Position numbers and translations under genes: made by a program. DNA of 64,000 bases from Planctomycetota bacterium (lineage in GTDB: Bacteria; Planctomycetota; JAMOSO01). Each line of letters starts with the position of its first letter. The stretch's first letter is position 1. Of this stretch, positions 1 to 9,085 are shown one piece after another. The notes under the pieces are model-generated. The model worked only from the letters and a program-made list of their open reading frames with translations, searched no databases and had not been told where the DNA came from. The stretch covers positions 1 to 64,000 of the forward strand of contig JAMOSO010000007.1 in NCBI GenBank assembly GCA_027063065.1, given 5' to 3'.

Positions 1-161
1 ACATAATAAATATTTATTATGATTTTAGCTATTACACCAATATATATGATGTAAAAGTATTCCAAAAATCTACTTTACTAAAAACACACCTATTATATTT
101 AGCTATCAATTCCAATTATCTCCCTACAAATGATATGTCAAGTACCTATCACCTTCGTTTC

Positions 162-454
162 ATTCTAAAAATATTCTAAATATCGCTAATAAATCAATAA
201 AATTGACTATCAAAGCTATATCTTGAACGACATTTAGAATAATCACCCAAAATAAGGAGCTTTTTAGAATACATGTTGCTTTAGGGAGATATTTAGAATA
301 TTTAGGTGTTTTATATAATAAATTCTTTAAAAATAAAGATAAACAGAATTATCAAATAAACTAATGGAATACCTAAAGCGATATATAGAATTGACTTAGA
401 GCTCTTTGGACAGTATAAAAAGATAATTGGAATATTGCTAGAGATTTTTAGAAT
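162..454. repeat. Iteron-like repeats, putative replication origin
   Basis: Six copies of the 9-mer WTTTAGAAT lie ahead of the rep-like gene. Two are inverted (162-170, 173-181) and four direct (232-240, 262-270, 291-299, 446-454). Looser copies (TAATGGAAT 362-370, ATATAGAAT 383-391, AATTGGAAT 425-433) sit between. The direct copies at 232, 262 and 291 are 30 and 29 bp apart, near three helical turns, and the inverted pair is 11 bp apart, one turn. This phased arrangement next to an initiator gene fits iterons bound by Rep. The whole stretch 1-572 is AT-rich and otherwise gene-free. Some matches are expected by chance in DNA this AT-rich, but the phasing and position argue for function. Confidence 0.5.
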
Positions 455-572
455 ACCTTATTATGTAAGTTCTTTTAAATAAAGACTTTAAATAATATTC
501 ATTTTTGCGTATATTGTTATATGTATTTAAGTAATAGTATTATACTTTTTTTATTAAATAGGTGTGTTATTT

Positions 573-2588
573 ATGGCCAAACAGCAATTGTCTTTTTTAG
601 AGGACATTGAAGATAGTGGTGTTGATATTTTAGAATTAGCTGTTTTTACTATTACACCACCTAAAGGTGCTTTCAATGAAGAAACTAAAGAAATTATAGA
701 AGCAGATGGTACTAAATTAATTTATACACAAACTACATATCAAACGCCACGCATTAATCCTAAAACAGGTGCATTAGATTATACAGAAAGAACTTACAGA
801 GTAACCCCTGGATATGGAAGAGGCAAAGCCGAATGGGATGATAGGGTTTTTGCGGCGATTATATGTTTAGCTCAACAAAAATCACAAAAACAACTAAAAG
901 TGGTTAATGAAAGCCCTTTAGATATTGATACTTCACTAGGAGAAATAGCTAGATTTTTAGGTATTAAAAAACCAAATTCTGATCAACGTCAAAAAATATT
1001 TGCTTCAATTATTAGATTAGAAATGACTTCTATAGTAGGTGATTGGTGGAGTTATCAAAGGGAAGATTTTGTAGAATATAAATTAAGCCCGATCAATAAA
1101 GTTGAGCGTACTAGAAAACCAAATACTCCAAATGAAAAAACCTTGGCCAGGCGTGATCCATCTACGCCAGAAATACCGCACTTTACAGAATTTGAAACAG
1201 TGTTTAAGGTTGTTTTACCTAGTGAATGGAAACATATGTTGCAGAAAACAGATATTGTTTTGCATTATGCAATGGTTGCGTCTTTAAAGCCCAGTCAATT
1301 AGCTATTTATCGTTTTTTAAATGTATATTATTCAACTCGTAAACCCGAGGTCATGGCCTTAGAAGATGAGTATTGGTTTTTGTTAAAAGATTTAGTTGAA
1401 AAAGCAGGATTTGAATATAAACAAAATAATAAAAATTTAAAGGGTAACTTTCATAAAAATATTATTAAAGGGTTGCGTGAATTTGGCATTATAGCTTTTG
1501 ATGCCGATGAGGATTGGCAAAAACGTGATAATGCATTGTGGGTGCGTTTGAGGCCAGGTCCAGCTATAAATAAAGACACTTATGTTCCTGCCAATATTAT
1601 TCGTGAATATGAAAAACTTATAACATGGAAAATTAAACCAGAGTTGGCTAGTCAAATAGTACATTGTGCAGCAACTTCTATGGAATTTTTAGGTACATTG
1701 CGTTATTGGTCATTAGCTTTAGACATAACCCCTGGAACTATTCAATCTCCAAAGGCTTATATTGAAAGTGCATATAAAGCTGAAGAACAGGGTAATGGTT
1801 GGAAGGGCAATGCAAAATTGGCAGATTTGTTAGAGGAGATTAAATCACGCTATCCAAATATTAATGAATTAACTTTATATCAACGTGACTGGAACAATAC
1901 TGCTTTATTTAATACCAGTGAAAAAAACATAGCATCAATTTGTACAAAACTGGGCATAGCAGAAAAAATTTATATTAAATGGTTGCGTATGGGTAAAAAA
2001 TTTCCATATTTTGAATATTTATTGCATATGTATGCTATCAGAGATCAATTATTAGTGCAGGGCAAAAAGCCGGCTTATTGGGTCAAAATGATTGATAAGC
2101 AACATCCGTCTATTTGGGCTATTCCGATACCGGGTTCAGAATATCAACAAGTAATTTTGGATGAAAAGCACTCAAGTAAATTTTCTGTAAATGCGGTGCC
2201 TAATCCATCAGAGCAACAATCTGTTTTACAAACAGACATAGAGATAGTTGCGCCAGATAAGACACAATATATAAATCCATTAGTAGATGTGGAAGGTTTA
2301 AAGGTAGCCATTAGATTTTTATTAAAGCAGTTTCAAAAATCTATACCTGCATTAACGGCATTACCTAAAGATAAGCTTAATCAATTAATTAGTTCTGCAG
2401 CTTATGATTTAGCATCTAATAATGAGTATTGGCATGATGGAGATTACAGTGATGCCGTAGAAGTTTTAATGAATATTATTGAAACTTCTACAGATAGTGT
2501 CATAACGCAAAGTCAAAGATTGCAACTTTTGCTGACACATAGGCAATCCATTAGTGATAATTTTGGGTTGTTAGTTTCATCATCCTAA
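573..2588 (+). CDS. RepA-like replication initiator protein
   Basis: A 671-residue soluble protein that looks like a plasmid-type replication initiator with tandem winged-helix domains. The first half has a region like the RPA/RepA family: AEWDDRVFAAIICLAQ near residue 90, then SLGEIARFLGI followed by a run of predicted helices, and LLKDLVEKAGFEY near 270. The C-terminal third has no domain I recognise. I prefer ATG 573 (MAKQQLSF) to GTG 564 because an AGG at 560-562 sits about 10 nt before it. Iteron-like repeats lie directly upstream, which supports the assignment more than the protein sequence alone does. It ends 17 bp from the convergent GH20 gene. Alternatively it could be another DNA-binding protein of a mobile replicon. 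Confidence 0.5.
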   Translation: MAKQQLSFLEDIEDSGVDILELAVFTITPPKGAFNEETKEIIEADGTKLIYTQTTYQTPRINPKTGALDYTERTYRVTPGYGRGKAEWDDRVFAAIICLAQQKSQKQLKVVNESPLDIDTSLGEIARFLGIKKPNSDQRQKIFASIIRLEMTSIVGDWWSYQREDFVEYKLSPINKVERTRKPNTPNEKTLARRDPSTPEIPHFTEFETVFKVVLPSEWKHMLQKTDIVLHYAMVASLKPSQLAIYRFLNVYYSTRKPEVMALEDEYWFLLKDLVEKAGFEYKQNNKNLKGNFHKNIIKGLREFGIIAFDADEDWQKRDNALWVRLRPGPAINKDTYVPANIIREYEKLITWKIKPELASQIVHCAATSMEFLGTLRYWSLALDITPGTIQSPKAYIESAYKAEEQGNGWKGNAKLADLLEEIKSRYPNINELTLYQRDWNNTALFNTSEKNIASICTKLGIAEKIYIKWLRMGKKFPYFEYLLHMYAIRDQLLVQGKKPAYWVKMIDKQHPSIWAIPIPGSEYQQVILDEKHSSKFSVNAVPNPSEQQSVLQTDIEIVAPDKTQYINPLVDVEGLKVAIRFLLKQFQKSIPALTALPKDKLNQLISSAAYDLASNNEYWHDGDYSDAVEVLMNIIETSTDSVITQSQRLQLLLTHRQSISDNFGLLVSSS

Positions 2589-2605
2589 GCTAAAAATATA
2601 GATTA

Positions 2606-4363
2606 TTATTTGAGTCTTAAAAGACTATCTTTTAAGCCTCCTATGCGGTTGCGTTTTAACCAAATAGTTTTATATTCAGTTTTGATTTCGTTAGGCATAT
2701 TATGTAAAGCTCGGTTATGTTTTATTGTGCTGATAGCTTTATTTAAAGCATATTTAGCTATACTAATGCTTAAATTTAATTCTTGTTTGCTAATGGTTGC
2801 TTCGGAAGAAGTAGGTGTAATGTTTTTAAGACACTTTGATATTGTTTTTAAATGTTTTAAGCAGTTGTTGATTTGTACTTTGGTGAGTTGGTTTTCTGTA
2901 ATAATTTTTTTTGTGTCATCTTCAAACAATAATTGATTAATAAATGTTTTATTATTGTTAATAGAATTGGGTGCTAATAAAATAGTTTGACCTAGTTTTA
3001 TCCATAAATCAGCAAGATTAAGTTTGGCATTTTTATAAAAGATAGTATCTATTATGATAGCCCAATTGTTTTTGTGGTTATTTTTTAAACACCAGCTACA
3101 TCCAGCTCCTACAGTAAAACCTAAGTAACTTATCGGCAAATTTTGATGATGACCGTGATCTCCCCAGTCTGTATTTAAAAAACCTAAGGCATTGTTGCGA
3201 ATGGCATTTTTAGCAGCATTTTTAATGTTGGCAATACAGTTGTCGCTACGGCCTGTGATGCTATTCCAACTGGATGTACCAGGGCAAACATAAAAATTAA
3301 TACCTGATTTTTTAAAAGTAGCAGTAGTTTTATTAAAAGGTGACTGTGCTTCGTAACCCCAATCAAGTGCAATGCAATCTTTTGGAATGTCTTTGATTAA
3401 GTCTGGTCGTTTTAAAATAATATCACCCCAAAACATCATTTGTTTTTTGTGTTTTTTTACTAAGCAATAGATACCTTTTAGATGTTTTAAATATACCTCT
3501 GTTGATTTTAATTCAAATGTTTCATCACATCCAACATTAAAAAGTGTACTGGTAAAATTTGGTAAAAATTCTTGGTAGAGTTCATCAACAAAATTTAAGC
3601 TAGCTTGATTTGGTTTTAATGTGCTACCTACAGGTCGGTAGTTTTGCCAAGGATCAATAAAACCAGAAGGTTGTAATGCTAGGTGCGCATATTTTTTATG
3701 TTTTAACCATCGTTCTAAATGCCCAAATGAGTTTAAATTTGGTACTAATGTGATAAACCTTTCACGACAGTAAATGTCTAATTCTATAATTTCTTGATGG
3801 GTAAATGGTGATGATTTAAGCCATACTGTTTGATGTTGGCTAAATGCAAAACTGTGTTCTATATAAAGTTGTAGTTGATTGATACGCATTATAGCCAAGC
3901 TATCAATTAGCTTTTTAAGTGTGTTTATTTTTGGCACCTTATCACGACTAACATCTAACATAATACCACGATGTTTTAAATCGGGGTAATCTTCTATTTC
4001 AGTTTGGTATAAATTGTCATTGTGATTATTTAGTATTTGCAACACAATTTGCGAAGCATAAAAAATGCCAGCTTCATCACTGGCAATAATGTTAAAACCT
4101 TTATTTGAAAGGGTTAATTTAAAATATTCTGATATTTTTATATTAGTATCAATTTTAAAATTAATTAATTGATTTGTATTGAGATTGGTTTTGCTTAATT
4201 GTGCTTTATGTTTGGTATGTTTTTTGATTTGGTTGCATAATATCACTAAATGTTTATATAAATTATCACTGGATAAATCAGGGGCTTTTACCCAGTGAAG
4301 ATTATCTAAAGATATTTGCCTTTTAAATTGTTTATATGTTTGTGGTTTAGGAAAAATAAACAT
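2606..4363 (-). CDS. GH20-type glycosidase (beta-N-acetylhexosaminidase-like)
   Basis: A 585-residue glycoside hydrolase of family 20 type. A GH20b-like N-terminal domain (about 1-130) precedes the TIM barrel, which opens with RGIMLDVSRDKVP near 132. The catalytic Asp-Glu pair is in VGCDETFE (D280, E281). Family members remove terminal beta-linked GlcNAc or GalNAc using the substrate acetamido group. There is no signal peptide, so it probably acts in the cytoplasm on imported sugars or recycled wall fragments. Its start codon directly abuts the stop codon of hslO, so the two are probably co-transcribed. The exact sugar specificity cannot be read from the sequence. Confidence 0.8.
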   Translation of the reverse strand: MFIFPKPQTYKQFKRQISLDNLHWVKAPDLSSDNLYKHLVILCNQIKKHTKHKAQLSKTNLNTNQLINFKIDTNIKISEYFKLTLSNKGFNIIASDEAGIFYASQIVLQILNNHNDNLYQTEIEDYPDLKHRGIMLDVSRDKVPKINTLKKLIDSLAIMRINQLQLYIEHSFAFSQHQTVWLKSSPFTHQEIIELDIYCRERFITLVPNLNSFGHLERWLKHKKYAHLALQPSGFIDPWQNYRPVGSTLKPNQASLNFVDELYQEFLPNFTSTLFNVGCDETFELKSTEVYLKHLKGIYCLVKKHKKQMMFWGDIILKRPDLIKDIPKDCIALDWGYEAQSPFNKTTATFKKSGINFYVCPGTSSWNSITGRSDNCIANIKNAAKNAIRNNALGFLNTDWGDHGHHQNLPISYLGFTVGAGCSWCLKNNHKNNWAIIIDTIFYKNAKLNLADLWIKLGQTILLAPNSINNNKTFINQLLFEDDTKKIITENQLTKVQINNCLKHLKTISKCLKNITPTSSEATISKQELNLSISIAKYALNKAISTIKHNRALHNMPNEIKTEYKTIWLKRNRIGGLKDSLLRLK

Positions 4364-5215
4364 TTATAAATTTGCAATATCATCAGCATTAAAACTATAT
4401 TCTTTATGGCAAAATTGACAATTTAATGTAACGGCACCTTCTTCTTTTAAAATTGCTTTTAATTCATTGCGATCGATTGTACGTAAAGCTTCTTGTGTAC
4501 GTTTGCGCGAACAAGTACAGCGATATTGAACTATTTTTGGGTTAAATATTTTTAATGGATCTTGGTGATATAGGCGATATAAAAGAGTCTCGTATTCTAC
4601 GCTTAGTAATTCTTCATCGGTTAATGTATTAGCTAATTGGGTGAGACGGTTCCAATTTTCGGCTCTTGTATCTGTATCGCTAATCTTATGCATTGGCATT
4701 TGTTGTAAAATCATAGCGGCAGCGGTTTGACGTCCTTTGTCAGTACCAATGGCAAAATTAAAATGGGTTGGTAATTGTTCTGATTGTATAAAATATTGCG
4801 ATAAGCACTCAGCTAAATTTTTACCTTCTAATGGCACGATACCTTGATAGGGTTTACCATTAGTTGGCTCTATGGTTATAGCTAATGTTCCTTGGGCTAA
4901 TAACGCATTAAAATCACCTTGGATAAAGTTATCTCGTACTTGAGCTATACCTCGTACTTCACGGTTGGAGTCGCATTCCATAACGATAAATGGTATTTCA
5001 CCTTTGGAGCTTGCTTGCAGGCTTAAGCGTCCTTCAAACTTCATAGTAGTGCTTAAAAGTACAGTTGCCACTAAAAATTCACCTAATAAGTTTTTAGCAA
5101 CTTCAGGATAGTCGTGGTTTTGAATTAACTGCTCAAAGCTATCGGTACAGCGAACAAGCTCGCCTCTTATATCAGTATTGTCAAATATAAATCTTTGGGA
5201 TATGTCTAGTTCCAT
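4364..5215 (-). CDS. hslO: Hsp33 redox-regulated chaperone
   Basis: A 283-residue Hsp33, a cytoplasmic holdase activated by oxidation. The C-terminal zinc switch is complete: CTCSRKR (CxC) near 232-238 and CQFCHKEY (CxxC) near 265-272. N-terminal blocks such as LLGEFLVATVLLSTTMKFEGRLSLQ match the family, and the length is near the usual 290. ATG 5215 is the first in-frame ATG. The downstream GH20 gene follows without a gap, an unusual partner for hslO. Upstream a divergent outer-membrane protein gene starts 171 bp away. Confidence 0.93.
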   Translation of the reverse strand: MELDISQRFIFDNTDIRGELVRCTDSFEQLIQNHDYPEVAKNLLGEFLVATVLLSTTMKFEGRLSLQASSKGEIPFIVMECDSNREVRGIAQVRDNFIQGDFNALLAQGTLAITIEPTNGKPYQGIVPLEGKNLAECLSQYFIQSEQLPTHFNFAIGTDKGRQTAAAMILQQMPMHKISDTDTRAENWNRLTQLANTLTDEELLSVEYETLLYRLYHQDPLKIFNPKIVQYRCTCSRKRTQEALRTIDRNELKAILKEEGAVTLNCQFCHKEYSFNADDIANL

Positions 5216-5325
5216 AAAAATCTCTTTAAATTATTATAATGTGGTTGATATATATCGGTTTTTTTTATTTACGACTTAAATGGTATTTAGTTGCGCTTAT
5301 GCGTAGGTGAGTTACTTAATTGTTA

Positions 5326-5353
5326 TTGTAAGTTATGGATACGTTGTTAGAAT
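5326..5353 (+). promoter_or_regulatory. Possible sigma70-type promoter of the barrel protein gene
   Basis: TTGTAA (5326-5331) and TAGAAT (5348-5353) are separated by 16 bp and lie about 34 bp ahead of the GTG start at 5387. The arrangement fits a housekeeping promoter, but hexamers like these are common in AT-rich DNA. Confidence 0.3.
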
Positions 5354-5386
5354 CACGGTTTTAATTTTATTTTCAAGGGGAAAATT

Positions 5387-6073
5387 GTGAAAAAATGTAT
5401 GAAAGTTTTGTCTTTAACTACAGCGTTAATTTGTGGTTCAATTACTTCTTATGCTGCCGATACAGCTGTTACAACTAATACTAATAATTGGGATACTGGT
5501 TTGCGTATTAGTACTTTAGGTGCAGGAGCAGAATTAGGTTATAAATTAAATGATAATTTTAGAATTAGATTAGTAGGTCAAGGTTTTAAATATAGTACAG
5601 ATTATACTGATACGGATTTAACTTATGATGGTGATTTAGATTTATTAACCATTGGACCAATGTTAGATTGGCATCCTTGGGGTGGTAGTTTTAAATTGTC
5701 AGGTGGTTTGTTTTATAATGGTAATGAAGTATCTATGACTGCAAAACCTACTTCTGATGTAAAAATAGGTGATAACACATATTCTCCTTCGGATATTGGC
5801 ACAGTCGATATGAAAGTAGATTTTAATTCTGTTGCTCCTTACTTGGGTTTTGGTTGGGGAAATGCATTTAAAGGCTCTAATTGGACTTTTAATTTTGAAA
5901 TGGGCGCTATGTATCAAGGCGAGGGTGATTTAAGCTATTCTACAAATGGAGCTGCAGTTAATAATGCGGCGTTTCAAGCGGATATTGCAAAAGAACAAGA
6001 TGAATTGCAAGATGAAATTAACAAGTATAAATTTTATCCTGTAATAACATTGGGTTTAACTTATTCTTTTTAA
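5387..6073 (+). CDS. Outer-membrane beta-barrel protein
   Basis: A 228-residue protein with a clear Sec signal peptide (MKKCMKVLSLTTALICGS, cleavage after SYA near residue 23). The mature part alternates polar and hydrophobic residues as in a small beta-barrel and ends in LGLTYSF, with the terminal Phe expected for BAM-inserted proteins. The GTG start is preceded by AAGGGGA (5375-5381) at good spacing; ATG 5399 would shorten the signal. A charged stretch near 200-215 (AKEQDELQDEINKYK) may be an extracellular or periplasmic loop. The gene stands alone and ends in a strong terminator. No substrate can be inferred. Confidence 0.75.
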   Translation: MKKCMKVLSLTTALICGSITSYAADTAVTTNTNNWDTGLRISTLGAGAELGYKLNDNFRIRLVGQGFKYSTDYTDTDLTYDGDLDLLTIGPMLDWHPWGGSFKLSGGLFYNGNEVSMTAKPTSDVKIGDNTYSPSDIGTVDMKVDFNSVAPYLGFGWGNAFKGSNWTFNFEMGAMYQGEGDLSYSTNGAAVNNAAFQADIAKEQDELQDEINKYKFYPVITLGLTYSF

Positions 6074-6095
6074 TATATAAATCAAATTAGTATTT

Positions 6096-6134
6096 AAAAA
6101 AAGCAATCGTTTATCAATAACGATTGCTTTTTTT
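6096..6134. terminator. Bidirectional intrinsic terminator
   Basis: A perfect 11-bp stem, AAGCAATCGTT (6101-6111) with AACGATTGCTT (6119-6129), has a 7-nt loop. It is followed by a T run on the plus strand and preceded by an A run, so it can serve both the barrel gene and the convergent araB-like gene. Confidence 0.85.
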
Positions 6135-6142
6135 AATGGCAA

Positions 6143-7819
6143 TTATTTTCTAACTTTATTGCGAATAGCAATTAAATCTTTCATGGCAAGATTTAATTTA
6201 CCGCTATAATCTTTAGTGCCAAAGGCATCATGTAATTGTTGATAGATAGCATATAATTCTTTATATATTTTGACATTTGCTTTAATGGGTTTATATATTT
6301 TAGTTTTTACACCTGTCATTTTAGATTGTGCTATTGCAGTTGATTTGTGAGCGTTACCAACAACGGCTCCAAAAATAGCAGCTCCTAAGGCACATGTTTG
6401 TGAGCTACGGCTTATTTTGATAGGGCGGTTGCAAATGTCTGCATAAATTTGCATAACCATTGGGTTTTTTTCTGCAATACCACCGCAGGTTATGATTTCT
6501 TTGATTTTAATATCGTATTCTTGTATACGTTTAATAATTGTTAAAGCTCCAAAAGCAGTGGCTTCTATTAATGCTCGATACATTTCAGGGGCAGTGGTGT
6601 GCAGGGTGGTTCCTATTGTACATCCGCTTAATAAAGGATCTACTAATATTGTGCGATTTCCATTGTTCCAATCTAGGCACATCAATCCGCTTTCCCCGGG
6701 TTTTAATTTGTTTGCTATTTTAGTCAAGCTAATATGAGCATCTATTTTGCAAAATTCTGGAGGGCAAAAGTTTTTAACAAACCAATTAAAAATATCGCCA
6801 ACGGCTGATTGTCCAGCCTCTATACCAATTAGCCCTGGCAAAACAGAGCCTGGCACTACACCGCATACTCCTGGTATATCTCTAGTGTTTTTTGCCCCTA
6901 CCAATAAATCACAGCTAGATGTGCCAATGACTTTAATCAAGGTACCTTTTTTTACTCCGGAGCCAACAGCGCCGTGGTGGGCGTCAAATGCGCCAACAGC
7001 AACGGCTATATTGTTTGGTAAGCCTATTTTTTTGGCTATTTCATTGGTTAAATATCCTGCTATTTGATCTGATGCGTAAGCAGTTGAATATAGTCTATCG
7101 CGTAGGTCGGCTAAGTCAGTATCTAGTGATTTTAAAAATGCTTTGCTGGGTAGACCGTTCCAATCTTCACTAAATAAGGCTTTGTGTCCAGCGGCACAAA
7201 TAGAGCGTTTAAGGCTAAGCGGATTTAAGTTTCCAGTAATATATGCTGGGATAAAATCGCATAATTCTACCCAGCTATATGCTGCATTAAAAACACCTGG
7301 AGCTTTGTTTTTGCAATGCCATATTTTTGCCCAAAACCATTCTGAGCTATATGTTCCACCGCATTTTGCTAGGTAGGGTAGATTTTGTTTCTGTGCCATT
7401 TCGGTAATTTTGGCGGCTTCTTGATGACTTGTATGGTCTTTCCAAAGCCATGCCTGTGCATTTAAATTATTTTTAAACCTTGGTTTAAAGGCTAACGGAA
7501 TACCTTCTTTATCTACAGGTATAGGGGTGGAGCCAGTGGTGTCGACGCCGATGCCTATTATATAGGCGGGATCAAATCCTTTAATTTTTTTAGCATCTTT
7601 AATTGTTTGTTTGCTTACTTTTAAAAAACCAGTGATATAATCTTGTGGATTTTGACGTGCCAAATTAGGGTCTTTGTCCAGCAAGATGCCAGCTTGTCCA
7701 GAAGGGTAGTTGTAGGTGTTGGATGCTATTTCGCGTCCATTGGAAACATCTACTATTAATGCTCTACAGCTATTTGTGCCATAGTCTATGCCCATAGAGA
7801 ATTGTTTGTGTTTAGCCAT
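6143..7819 (-). CDS. araB: FGGY-family ribulokinase
   Basis: A 558-residue carbohydrate kinase. The N-terminal phosphate-binding block MGIDYGTNSCRALIVDV, the GIGVDTTGSTPIPVD segment and GSGVKKGTLIKVIGTSSCD in the second actin-like domain match L-ribulokinase (AraB), which phosphorylates L-ribulose in the arabinose pathway. Length is close to E. coli AraB (566). I chose ATG 7819 because TAAGGAGC lies at ideal spacing; upstream in-frame starts would add an unlikely 27-residue tail. No araA or araD is nearby, so a related ribulose or ribitol substrate is possible. An Rrf2-type regulator lies upstream on the same strand. Confidence 0.8.
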   Translation of the reverse strand: MAKHKQFSMGIDYGTNSCRALIVDVSNGREIASNTYNYPSGQAGILLDKDPNLARQNPQDYITGFLKVSKQTIKDAKKIKGFDPAYIIGIGVDTTGSTPIPVDKEGIPLAFKPRFKNNLNAQAWLWKDHTSHQEAAKITEMAQKQNLPYLAKCGGTYSSEWFWAKIWHCKNKAPGVFNAAYSWVELCDFIPAYITGNLNPLSLKRSICAAGHKALFSEDWNGLPSKAFLKSLDTDLADLRDRLYSTAYASDQIAGYLTNEIAKKIGLPNNIAVAVGAFDAHHGAVGSGVKKGTLIKVIGTSSCDLLVGAKNTRDIPGVCGVVPGSVLPGLIGIEAGQSAVGDIFNWFVKNFCPPEFCKIDAHISLTKIANKLKPGESGLMCLDWNNGNRTILVDPLLSGCTIGTTLHTTAPEMYRALIEATAFGALTIIKRIQEYDIKIKEIITCGGIAEKNPMVMQIYADICNRPIKISRSSQTCALGAAIFGAVVGNAHKSTAIAQSKMTGVKTKIYKPIKANVKIYKELYAIYQQLHDAFGTKDYSGKLNLAMKDLIAIRNKVRK

Positions 7820-7924
7820 TTTGCTCCTTATATAAATATCATATAAGTTATATTTTATATAATAGATGGCAATGGTATATTCTGCGGGCGTGTAGAACAA
7901 TACTGCTGGCTGTACCGATGTTTA

Positions 7925-8347
7925 TTAGCAGGATTTGTTAGTTGTTGAACAGATATCTTGTAAGGTTGTATTTTGTAAATATTGTTGTATTTGCATATTT
8001 GCCTGTTTAATAATGCCGTTAAATATACAGCTAAAACGGGTGCAATTATTATGATTTCGTATACAACTATGACAATTAAATTTACCTTCAATGACTTCGT
8101 AAATATTTAATAAGCTTATTGAGTTTGGACATCTAGCTAATTGTACGCCGCCTTGTGGTCCACGAATACTACGGATTAAGCCAGCTCTAGTTAAGCGTTG
8201 ATGAATTTTGGCTAGATGATTTTCAGACACTTGCAATTCTATAGCAATATTACACGTAGGTATTACTTGGTTATATTTGTCAGCTAATATAGCTAAACTA
8301 TGAAATGCCAATGAAACGCCCTCGGAGATTTGTAATATATCTGACAT
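7925..8347 (-). CDS. Rrf2-family transcriptional regulator
   Basis: A 140-residue winged-helix regulator. The helix-turn-helix region (CNIAIELQVSENHLAKIHQR, about 32-51) and the following GLIRSIRGPQGGVQLAR wing match Rrf2/NsrR/IscR proteins. A cysteine group, CHSCIRNHNNCTRFSC near 92-107, lies where Fe-S-binding members carry their ligands, so it may sense iron-sulfur status, oxidant or NO. It is divergent from aat, with a dyad between them. The araB-like gene follows 105 bp downstream on the same strand. Confidence 0.85.
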   Translation of the reverse strand: MSDILQISEGVSLAFHSLAILADKYNQVIPTCNIAIELQVSENHLAKIHQRLTRAGLIRSIRGPQGGVQLARCPNSISLLNIYEVIEGKFNCHSCIRNHNNCTRFSCIFNGIIKQANMQIQQYLQNTTLQDICSTTNKSC

Positions 8348-8381
8348 ATTAAATCCATTATAGAATAAAGATTGTTGATGG

Positions 8382-8404
8382 TAATTGTACTATTGGCACA
8401 ATTA
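8382..8404. promoter_or_regulatory. Dyad, candidate Rrf2 operator
   Basis: A perfect inverted repeat, TAATTGT (8382-8388) and ACAATTA (8398-8404) with 9 bp between, lies in the 75-bp gap between the divergent rrf2-type gene and aat, just ahead of a TAGAAT hexamer (8411-8416). Position and symmetry suit an autoregulatory operator. The assignment to this regulator is inference. Confidence 0.4.
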
Positions 8405-8422
8405 TTTTGCTAGAATCATTTT

Positions 8423-9085
8423 ATGATAAATAGTCCTATTGTACTTAGTCTAGATAATTATAATTTTCCAGATGCAAATTTGGCAATGCGTGAACCAGAT
8501 GGTCTTTTGGCAATAGGGGGGGATTTATCGGCAGAGCGTATTGTCAATGCATATACTAATGGGATTTTTCCTTGGTTTAGTGAAGAAGATCCAATTTTGT
8601 GGTGGAGTCCTAATCCGCGTGCGGTTTTGTTTCCGTCAGATTTGCATATTTCACGTAGTTTACAAAAAGATTTACGCAAAAGGATTTACACCACTACTAA
8701 AAATCATGCGTTTGAAACAGTGATTAAAAATTGTGCAACTGTGTGTAGAAAAGAACAAAATGGTACGTGGATTATAGACCCGATGCAACGTGCATACATA
8801 AATTTATATAATATGGGAATAGCTCATAGTATTGAAGTGTGGTCTAATCAGCAATTAGTAGGTGGCTTATATGGTTTAAAATTGGGTAAAGTGTTTTTTG
8901 GTGAGTCAATGTTTCACATTAAAACAAACGCCTCTAAAGTTGCGATGGTGAGCTTAGTGCAATGGCTGTTAGAGATAGGGGTAGAGCTTGTGGATTGTCA
9001 AGTAAGCTCTACCCATTTAAATAGCTTAGGAGCGCAAAGTATACCTAGATCAGATTTTTTAGCCTTATTAAATCGTTTAATTTAA
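8423..9085 (+). CDS. aat: Leucyl/phenylalanyl-tRNA-protein transferase
   Basis: A 220-residue Aat enzyme, which transfers Leu or Phe from tRNA to proteins with N-terminal Arg or Lys, marking them for ClpAP through the N-end rule. Family blocks are clear: FPDANLAMREPDGLLAIGGD near 14-33, YTNGIFPWFSEEDPILWWSP near 43-62, and GGLYGLKLGKVFFGESMF near 149-166. Length is close to the usual 230. It ends one base before the convergent Tim44/TerB gene. No clpA or clpS is in the window. Confidence 0.94.
   Translation: MINSPIVLSLDNYNFPDANLAMREPDGLLAIGGDLSAERIVNAYTNGIFPWFSEEDPILWWSPNPRAVLFPSDLHISRSLQKDLRKRIYTTTKNHAFETVIKNCATVCRKEQNGTWIIDPMQRAYINLYNMGIAHSIEVWSNQQLVGGLYGLKLGKVFFGESMFHIKTNASKVAMVSLVQWLLEIGVELVDCQVSSTHLNSLGAQSIPRSDFLALLNRLI

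Noticed and set aside
5247-5256. GATATATATC palindrome as an operator for hslO
   Set aside because: A 10-bp AT-rich palindrome is expected by chance at this base composition.
6492-7376. Several plus-strand frames inside the ribulokinase gene
   Set aside because: They are shadows; the minus-strand kinase has full family motifs and a good ribosome site.
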